Shown here piece after piece: positions 22,246 through 27,520 of a stretch of DNA of 27,520 nucleotides. The translations under genes and the position numbers were made by a program. Source of the stretch: a virus; IMG/VR virus record IMGVR_UViG_3300050821_003095, positions 1 to 27,520 of that record, one strand, 5' to 3'. Within the stretch, counting starts at the first letter, position 1; each line of letters starts with the position of its first letter. The notes beneath the pieces are model-generated. The model was given only the letters and a program-made list of their open reading frames with translations, was not told where the DNA came from and made no database searches.

Positions 22246-23110
22246 GATTACTCCTAAAAGAAGATTGCTTGGTTAGGAAAGCGAGTGACCGGGCGCGTGC
22301 TGCCCGTCGCTCTGGTGCCGTGTCATCGGCGGACTTTTCAGCGGCTTCGGCGGGTACCTCTGCGGGCGCATCAGCGGCGGCTTTGGTAGCGGCTTCGGCG
22401 GGTGAATCGTCGGGCGATTCTTCCGGCGATCCAGCATCTTTCGTGCTGGAAGATTTTTGGCGGATCTTCTCCTCGATGTTGGAGAAGGTTTCCCGATCAA
22501 GTACGTGGGCGTTTTTATTTGCGCCGTCTGCGGTTCCTGGGTCGGCTTCGATCTCGTTGGCGCACTGCGCCCCCAGGTGGCAGGCGGCGTCGTGGATGGC
22601 TTGGACCATGTCGTCGTGCTTCACATCTGGGTTATCCCCTGATGCGCTCATGCCGCCGTCGGCCTTGTCGATCTCGGCGGCTTTGGATGAGAGGACGACT
22701 GCTTCGGGGTTGGCGGGGATCGCGACGAACGCGGCGTTCAACAGTTCCCGCTGGATGCTGTTGTCTTTCTGGTTCTTCGACTCCGCGTAGGTTACGGAGA
22801 CGGTGTTGACGTGGCCTTCGTTGACCAGTTGCCGCACCATCTGTGCGTAGGGGGTGCCGGCGAAGGTGCCTTTGCCGATCATCCGGTTACCCTCAATCCG
22901 CGGGATCGCGGAGCCTACGGTTTTGTCGAGGGAGCGGCCGTGGTCGCCGTCGATGTGAATCTTGGCGGGGAGTGGGGTTTTCCATTCCTGCGCCCACAGG
23001 TTCTCGTTGTCCCGATCCAAAGCCTCGGTACTCAACACGACTTCGAACTCGCCGTTAGGGTTTTCGGATTCGACCGTCGCTACGGTTGCGTTCTTTTGGA
23101 TCACGTTCAC
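22235..23110 (-). CDS. Capsid maturation protease with an acidic C-terminal extension
   Basis: I chose GTG 23110, which overlaps the portal stop as GTGA and has GAGAGG about 7 bases upstream (291 residues). The catalytic domain (about 1-150) has HIDGDH with His52 and His57, and VNTVSVTY with Ser105. These match the herpes-type prohead protease pattern, which uses His and Ser. From about 150 to the end the protein is low complexity: Asp/Glu/Pro/Ser/Ala-rich (SPEESPDDSPAEAA), with a basic end (ERRAARARSLAFL). Phage proteases with such a tail often double as scaffold. It trims the capsid delta domain. The gene order portal, protease, capsid is standard. Confidence 0.88.
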   Translation of the reverse strand: MNVIQKNATVATVESENPNGEFEVVLSTEALDRDNENLWAQEWKTPLPAKIHIDGDHGRSLDKTVGSAIPRIEGNRMIGKGTFAGTPYAQMVRQLVNEGHVNTVSVTYAESKNQKDNSIQRELLNAAFVAIPANPEAVVLSSKAAEIDKADGGMSASGDNPDVKHDDMVQAIHDAACHLGAQCANEIEADPGTADGANKNAHVLDRETFSNIEEKIRQKSSSTKDAGSPEESPDDSPAEAATKAAADAPAEVPAEAAEKSADDTAPERRAARARSLAFLTKQSSFRSNHAQ

Positions 23111-24567
23111 GCGATTCGCCTCTCTAACAGGAACTCGCACGCCTCACGCACGCCATCGGTGTCGCCGGTCTTGTCGATCAGGAAGCGGGCCGCGGTTTGG
23201 ATTGATTCGCCACGCCCTACATGGGCGCCGATCTCCCGCATGTACTTCTGCACAGGCGCAGACGGAACTTGGGTGCCCCCAGGCCCGTTGAGGGCCGGGA
23301 CGTGGGTTGAGGCCCCGTTATCGGAGTTGACGGCTGGACTGTCTGTAGGACCGGCGACGCCGGCTTGCGAGAGCGGCACCATCGCCCCTTGGACATAGAG
23401 TTTGTCGGCTTCCGCACCGGCGACGTTCAAATCGAAGAACTGGCGGGCTTCGGCGGGGGTCATCACGCCGGACTGCACCAGTTTCGCGACAGCATCGGCG
23501 CGCTGCTCGAATGCGCCTCTAAGGACTTCGGCGACAGCGAATTTCATCACTTTGGGGCCGTTGAACTCCCGCCCGACTTCCCAGTTGATGACGGATTCGA
23601 TGAACTCGATGCGGGGAGCCATCGAGTCGCGGTAGAGGGAGCGCATGTTTTCGGTGATGTTGGAGAATGTGGCGTGGTCCATGATCTGCAACGACGACGG
23701 CGGGAGGTCGAAGACGCCGGCTACTTCTTCGCGGTTCAGCTGGCGGGCCTCGAGGTAGGCCATATCAATGGCCTTGGAGGGGTCTATCGGTTTGAAGGTG
23801 ACGCCGTCTTCGAGGACTGGGACTCTTCCGTGGTTTCCGGTGCCTTGGTGTTCGGACTGGAAGCCCATCTTGACGCGTTGGCGTCCAAGGGTTCCGAGTT
23901 CGCGTTCGCTTTCGATGACACCCGTGATGTTCGCGCCGTTTTTCCACGTCGCCTGCATCGACCGGCGGGCGGAATCCTCGTTGAACAGGGTTGAGCGGAG
24001 TGGTTCTAGGCGGGAGATGCCGCGCATGATGCCGTCTGGGTTGAACTCCCTGAATGGGACGATGTCTGCTCGCGAGAACACCACACCTGGCCGGCCCAGG
24101 AACCTATATGCTTCTTCTCCGCCTGTGTCCCTGAAGATTTGGAGGAGGCTGGGGTGCATGGGGACGAAGCCGGTGATCTGGTTGCCACGGCCTTCACGGA
24201 GTTTGATCCAGTAGGTTTCGCCGTATACCTCGATGGTGGCGCCGGTCCATTCCCAAAACGCTGAGGGCGGCATGGTGGGGCACGGGTCTGCGATTAGTTG
24301 GGCGTAGGGGCCGTCGAGGTCGAGTTCTTGCCCAGTTTGGGGGGATTGGTCCCACACGGCCGCACCCAGACGCGCAATCGACCGTGAAACCTTGCGGACT
24401 GCCGCGTACACCCACGGCTGCGTCCTGTAGAGGGTGCCGTAGGAGGCGAAAGCGTCCTCCAGGGACATGCCCATGCGGGGCACGAAGTAGGACGGCCAGA
24501 ACTGGGGGGCGGTTTCCGCGAATGCCTGCGGGGCGAGCGGCATGTTGGAGCCGTTTTCCAGAATCAC
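23107..24567 (-). CDS. Portal protein, HK97 family
   Basis: I chose GTG 24567, which overlaps the stop of the small upstream gene as GTGA; this gives 486 residues instead of 517. The protein forms the dodecameric ring at the capsid vertex through which DNA is packaged. Typical HK97-portal phrases are seen: YRTQPWVYAAVRKVSRSIA, EVYGETYWIKLREGRGNQ, SRLEPLRSTLFNEDSARRSM, KPIDPSKAIDMAYLEARQLN, and HATFSNITENMRSLYRDSMA. The C-terminal 60 residues are Gly/Pro/Ala-rich and probably flexible. It precedes the protease with a four-base overlap. Confidence 0.93.
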   Translation of the reverse strand: MILENGSNMPLAPQAFAETAPQFWPSYFVPRMGMSLEDAFASYGTLYRTQPWVYAAVRKVSRSIARLGAAVWDQSPQTGQELDLDGPYAQLIADPCPTMPPSAFWEWTGATIEVYGETYWIKLREGRGNQITGFVPMHPSLLQIFRDTGGEEAYRFLGRPGVVFSRADIVPFREFNPDGIMRGISRLEPLRSTLFNEDSARRSMQATWKNGANITGVIESERELGTLGRQRVKMGFQSEHQGTGNHGRVPVLEDGVTFKPIDPSKAIDMAYLEARQLNREEVAGVFDLPPSSLQIMDHATFSNITENMRSLYRDSMAPRIEFIESVINWEVGREFNGPKVMKFAVAEVLRGAFEQRADAVAKLVQSGVMTPAEARQFFDLNVAGAEADKLYVQGAMVPLSQAGVAGPTDSPAVNSDNGASTHVPALNGPGGTQVPSAPVQKYMREIGAHVGRGESIQTAARFLIDKTGDTDGVREACEFLLERRIA

Positions 24568-24791
24568 GTTGATTCCGTAATGAACGCGTGAATCCGGTCC
24601 ACATACTGTCGTCCTGGGAGCGGGTTGGGGATTTCGCCTGGGTTGGGGATGGTTTCGCACTGCTCGAGGACGTAGGTGTCTTTGTCGAAACTCGCTAACC
24701 TGCCGGCGAATAGGGTGACGCCGTTGTCTATCAAGTTGACTGCTACGCGCCTATTCAGGGCTTTGGACAGCTCCCTTTTGCGTGTGAACAC
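24564..24791 (-). CDS. Small Sm-like protein between terminase and portal (75 aa)
   Basis: This protein has 75 residues; GTG 24791 follows AAAGGAAACC. It begins MFTRKRELSKALNRRVAVNL and has a strand pattern reminiscent of the Sm1 motif of Sm/LSm/Hfq proteins: RRVAVNLIDNGVTLFAGRLA, then FDKDTYVLEQCE. The second half is Pro-rich and ends VDRIHAFITES. It is coupled to the portal gene (GTGA) and 13 bases from the terminase. Small proteins of this size lie between terminase and portal in some actinophages without known role. An Sm fold is only a visual match and would need structure prediction. An RNA-binding or packaging role would be inference. Confidence 0.6.
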   Translation of the reverse strand: MFTRKRELSKALNRRVAVNLIDNGVTLFAGRLASFDKDTYVLEQCETIPNPGEIPNPLPGRQYVDRIHAFITEST

Positions 24792-24804
24792 GTAGCGGTT
24801 TCCT

Positions 24805-26370
24805 TTACAGGACTAGAACATCGGGGCCGTCGGCCATCGAGTAGATGCTGGGGCGGTCATCGGGCAGGTTCTGCAATCCCCATACGGCCCCGATGCCGGC
24901 CATCAAGGGTGCTGTGTCTGTGGGGGATTTGAGGGGGTCGAGGACCCATCCGCCTTCGGGCCCGACTTTCGTTGCCGCGGTAGTGGCGGCGGAGTCCATC
25001 CCCGGGTGGGGTAGGTGTCGGATGCGGCGCTCTTTGAGCGCGTCGAATAGTTGCCCGTGTGCGGCAGCAACTTCCGCGGCTTGCCATTTGATGAACGGCA
25101 GTTTGGCTTCTTCGATCTCCGCCGCCAACGACGCTGCGGGAATCCTCGACCCGATCCGCACCACCACACCGTTGAATCGGGTTCGGTGTTTTTTGAGGAA
25201 GGGGATGACCCAGTCGGTGCCGGGTTGGTCTTCCCACACACCGAAAACCGGTTTCCCCTGCAGATCCAAAGTGGCGCGGGCCAGATATGTTCTGGTTCGG
25301 TCAACGTCGATCTCCACACACACCGACGACGAAGTCTTAGAACCGACGTTGGGGTTGGTGTCGGAGGTGTCGGCCCAACACCCGTCGGGGAATGGTCCTC
25401 CATCGCTGGAGGCGACCCAGATGCAGCGGCACTCTTTATCAAAAACAGCGGCAGGGTCTTCCGCTAACGCATGAATCAGGGACCGTTCGGTGACGCAGTC
25501 GGGGACGATATCGCTGTGATTCATGGACGGGTTAGCCTGCGCCAACGCCTGCATATCCGTTCTCGCGGACGTTGGGGGCGCGGACCACTCGAAGAACCCC
25601 GATGCGACATCGCCAACAGCACTAAGAAGCGCGGCTATCGCTTCATCGGGCTCATCTAGAACCTCTTTATCAGCATCGCCGTCGGGCCAACCCAAATTCC
25701 GGTGGGCTTTGGCCCTCAGATGTCGCAGGACGACAGATTGGAGCGTTCCGGCGTTAGCGAACGCCCACACCTGCGCTTTCGGCCGCGCCATGGTTGTCTT
25801 AGTCACGGACCCCCACGAGCTCCAGGTCTGGTGTTCCTGCAACTCGTCCATCAGGATCAGATCACCGGAGAAACCCTTACCCCCGGCTTTGCTTGACGAT
25901 GCAACCCGGTATTCGCAGCCTGAATCGAGGATTAAACGCTTGGGATGTCCCCGTTTCACGCCTGCACGGTCTTTATCACCTGTTCCCGCGATGAGAGGCT
26001 CGAGTTCGTCGTTGTTCATCGCCCATTCGACGGCGGATTCCCACGACTCTTCAGCCCTGGAAAGATCTTGCGCGGTCGCAATTACCATCCGCGAATCCAG
26101 CGCGTAGATATGCCACAGCGCAAGAATCACCATGAGAAGCGACTTGCCTGACTGTCTGGCAACCTCTACTACCACGGTCCTAAATCTGTAGAGACCGTTG
26201 TCGTCCAGCTCGAGGCCGTGGATCAGAAGCCATTTCTGCCAGGGAAATAGTCGAATCTCGAGGACCGTTTCGGCGAACGCGATGCAGGCGTAGCCGTGGG
26301 TGTTAGCGGGGTCGCTGAGGTCGCGCCGCGGCGGAGTGAAGATACGCGGCGTTTCACAGCCCTTGATCAC
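24805..26370 (-). CDS. terL: Terminase large subunit
   Basis: I chose GTG 26370, which overlaps the stop of the 88-residue gene as GTGA; the frame goes 68 codons further upstream but that part overlaps the neighbour. This gives 521 residues. The protein is the packaging motor and nuclease. Visible motifs are a Walker A-like VEVARQSGKS (about 68-77) and Walker B LILMDE (about 171-176). A C-terminal nuclease part follows, with VEIDVDRTRTYLARATLD (Asp residues) and WVLDPLKSPTDTAPLMAGIG. The classic terminase stretch LMDELQEHQ is present. It works with the small subunit at 27.0-27.4 kb; two other genes lie between them. Confidence 0.93.
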   Translation of the reverse strand: MIKGCETPRIFTPPRRDLSDPANTHGYACIAFAETVLEIRLFPWQKWLLIHGLELDDNGLYRFRTVVVEVARQSGKSLLMVILALWHIYALDSRMVIATAQDLSRAEESWESAVEWAMNNDELEPLIAGTGDKDRAGVKRGHPKRLILDSGCEYRVASSSKAGGKGFSGDLILMDELQEHQTWSSWGSVTKTTMARPKAQVWAFANAGTLQSVVLRHLRAKAHRNLGWPDGDADKEVLDEPDEAIAALLSAVGDVASGFFEWSAPPTSARTDMQALAQANPSMNHSDIVPDCVTERSLIHALAEDPAAVFDKECRCIWVASSDGGPFPDGCWADTSDTNPNVGSKTSSSVCVEIDVDRTRTYLARATLDLQGKPVFGVWEDQPGTDWVIPFLKKHRTRFNGVVVRIGSRIPAASLAAEIEEAKLPFIKWQAAEVAAAHGQLFDALKERRIRHLPHPGMDSAATTAATKVGPEGGWVLDPLKSPTDTAPLMAGIGAVWGLQNLPDDRPSIYSMADGPDVLVL

Positions 26371-26633
26371 ACCGAGGGGAACATGAAGGTGACTGTGGCA
26401 CTCGCCGCAGCCACCGCATACAAGTCGTGCACCACGCCGGCCGCCGATGGGATACGGAACGCCGCCGACGTGGGCCCGACAACGCCGGTCGTGGTAGTCA
26501 CGCCAGGGCCGCCGTAAGTCACCGCAGACGTGCTGTAGACGAGGATGTCGTCGTTCTCGGCGGGAACAGTGCATACCTTTGTTGCGGTCGTGCCGACGCT
26601 CACTGAGCCATGCACGTAAGTTTCGTTAGCCAT
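26367..26633 (-). CDS. Small beta-rich protein between the terminase genes (88 aa)
   Basis: This protein has 88 residues; ATG 26633 has GGAAGG upstream. It begins MANETYVHGSVSVGTTATKV and is rich in Thr, Val, Ala and Gly with strong beta propensity (VTYGGPGVTTTTG, then SAAFRIPSAAGVVHDLYAVA). It ends ATVTFMFPSV. It looks like a small virion or decoration protein rather than a packaging enzyme. It is coupled to the terminase large subunit by GTGA. The same general type (short beta proteins with M..ET..V opening) occurs near the head genes of some actinophages. A decoration or fibre-like function is possible; I recognise no named family. Confidence 0.72.
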   Translation of the reverse strand: MANETYVHGSVSVGTTATKVCTVPAENDDILVYSTSAVTYGGPGVTTTTGVVGPTSAAFRIPSAAGVVHDLYAVAAASATVTFMFPSV

Positions 26634-26714
26634 TCGTTACCTTCCGGGGTAATTCACAGAAAATCCGCAGACATTTCGGGAACAACACCCGCTGATCTGC
26701 TAGTTAATGGCACT

Positions 26715-27005
26715 ATGACAACCATGATCCGCATATTCACCCTGGTGGGTGCGGCGTTTCTGCTGGTCGCACCCGCAGCTCGCGCCGACGAAGGATCGTT
26801 TATCGCCGATCTCCAAAGCCAGGGGGTTCCCACTGGCTGGCCGTTCGTGGTTCAACCCATCGCCGGCACGAACATCTGCAACGAACTCCACAACGGGTTC
26901 ACCCCGCAAAAAGTCGTACAACAGTTCGCGCCGATCCAGGCGAACTACGCCCCAGCTATCGTGGCGACCGCGCAACGCGACATCTGCCCCGACACCCTGC
27001 ACTAA
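26715..27005 (+). CDS. Secreted DUF732-type protein, probable moron
   Basis: This is the only protein gene in the window that I accept on the plus strand. I chose ATG 26715 (96 residues). Residues 1-25 are a signal peptide: basic start (TTMIRIF), hydrophobic core (TLVGAAFLLVAPA) and an Ala-X-Ala site before DEGSF. The mature part has two cysteines and the layout of mycobacterial DUF732 proteins: F..DLQ.QG.P, then NICNELHNGFTP, then an Ala-rich helix and a C-terminal CP pair. DUF732 proteins are small secreted proteins of unknown function in mycobacteria. It is inserted between the terminase genes and ends overlapping the small subunit stop (tail to tail). A TAGTTA sequence at 26701-26706, just upstream of the ATG, might be a weak -10 for a leaderless mRNA. 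No phage role is known. Confidence 0.8.
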   Translation: MTTMIRIFTLVGAAFLLVAPAARADEGSFIADLQSQGVPTGWPFVVQPIAGTNICNELHNGFTPQKVVQQFAPIQANYAPAIVATAQRDICPDTLH

Positions 27006-27424
27006 CCAGTATTTACGCTGGTCATCGACCTAACAGAAGCCAATTTCGACTTCTTCTCATCCCCAGACTTACGGATCTGGCCCATCAACTCCGCGAACTT
27101 CGCAGCCGCCGCCGGCCTCGTCGACAACGCCTTCGGATTGTCCAAAACCTCACACAATGACTCCGCCGCCGCCACCAAATCCGGCACTTTATCGCCGTTC
27201 AGCGACTCCATAGCCAGCCGAAACGCCGCAACCCGCGGTCCCACAACCTCAACAGGGACACGCCCACCAGGCAGAAACGCTAACCCCGCGTTACCCACAG
27301 CAGGCTCGCTCCCAGCCTTCCGGCGCTTCAAATCCTGCTGATACTCCCGCTCAGCCAATTTGCACTGCTCACACCGGCAACCCTGCCTGTAGCCACGCCG
27401 CCCATGACTCGCAATAGTCGGCAT
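27002..27424 (-). CDS. terS: Terminase small subunit
   Basis: I chose ATG 27424 (140 residues), which has a GGAG ribosome site; ATG 27445 is in frame but has a poorer upstream sequence. It begins MPTIASHGRRGYRQGCRCEQ and carries CRCEQCKLAEREYQ, a Cys-rich opening (HG...GY..GCRC..C) common in small terminase-type and related DNA-binding phage proteins. A Gly/Pro-rich stretch follows, then a helical C-terminal part (VVGPRVAAFRLAMESLNGDK, then AKFAELMGQIRKSGDE). It is the first gene of the packaging block and sits next to the candidate operator repeats. The call is by position, size and the Cys-rich start. Confidence 0.72.
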   Translation of the reverse strand: MPTIASHGRRGYRQGCRCEQCKLAEREYQQDLKRRKAGSEPAVGNAGLAFLPGGRVPVEVVGPRVAAFRLAMESLNGDKVPDLVAAAESLCEVLDNPKALSTRPAAAAKFAELMGQIRKSGDEKKSKLASVRSMTSVNTG

Positions 27425-27440
27425 ATTCACTCCAAAACAA

Positions 27441-27520
27441 TGCATAAACCGTGCATAAATCTCTCGTTGTTATACACGTTAGTTGAAAAGTCGTCCGTGA
27501 AAATTGCGGGGGGCCCTCGA
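27441..27520 (-). promoter_or_regulatory. Possible promoter and direct repeats upstream of the packaging operon
   Basis: TGCATAAA occurs twice on the plus strand (27441-27448 and 27452-27459), with a spacing of 11 bp, about one helical turn, so one protein could bind both on the same face. On the minus strand TATAAC (27474-27469) is a good -10 for the terminase operon; no clear -35 is seen at 16-18 bp. The last bases hold a G run and GGGCCC. I see no gene in the final 75 bases. Confidence 0.4.

Noticed and set aside
24568-24660. Upstream extension of the portal gene (517-residue reading)
   Set aside because: It runs over the end of the 75-residue gene. GTG 24567 forms a GTGA overlap with that gene's stop and is the better start.
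26371-26574. Upstream extension of the terminase large subunit (589-residue reading)
   Set aside because: The extra 68 residues overlap most of the 88-residue gene and have no terminase character. GTG 26370 forms a GTGA overlap with the upstream stop.
26700-27002. Minus-strand open frame of 100 codons between terminase small subunit and the 88-aa gene, with a TAGTG junction
   Set aside because: It lies entirely under the plus-strand DUF732-type gene, which has a signal peptide and family-like cysteine spacing. The minus frame has no recognisable features.

Overview
The window is most likely the structural and lysis half of a tailed, siphovirus-type phage of a Mycobacterium-like host, either as a phage genome or as a prophage. 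The host call rests on a mycolyl-arabinogalactan-esterase type lysin B, a PE-PPE-domain serine hydrolase, a secreted DUF732-type protein and high G+C. Almost every gene lies on the minus strand, so the module reads from right to left. Stop and start codons overlap (ATGA, GTGA, TAATG, TGATG) at most junctions. I used these overlaps to correct several start sites and to recover five short genes (36-58 aa).

Right to left: terminase small subunit (27.4 kb); a plus-strand DUF732-type secreted protein inserted as a probable moron; an 88-aa small protein; terminase large subunit; a 75-aa Sm-like small protein; HK97-type portal; capsid maturation protease with an acidic Ala/Glu-rich tail; major capsid protein followed by a perfect 14-bp hairpin; two small proteins; four head-tail connection proteins ending in the tail terminator; major tail protein; two tail assembly chaperone frames compatible with a -1 frameshift; a short tape measure protein with an embedded NlpC/P60-like segment; Dit-like and Gp37-like baseplate proteins; a series of minor tail proteins; and a 717-aa fibre with 22 degenerate repeats of about 20 residues and a glycine-rich tip.

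The left 5.5 kb is an enlarged lysis and envelope-attack region. It holds a PE-PPE-type serine hydrolase, a single-HKD phospholipase D-like protein, a 45-aa one-pass membrane protein, a 46-aa linker protein, lysin A (amidase plus LysM) and lysin B. Three tRNA genes on the opposite strand follow (two Ser, one Leu), then a holin-like protein, a membrane-anchored coiled-coil protein and the start of another membrane protein cut by the window edge. LysA and LysB would attack peptidoglycan and the mycolyl layer. The two extra hydrolases sit in the same translationally coupled run and may act on further envelope lipids or on DNA; that part is inference. No integrase, repressor, replication gene or CRISPR array is present in the window.
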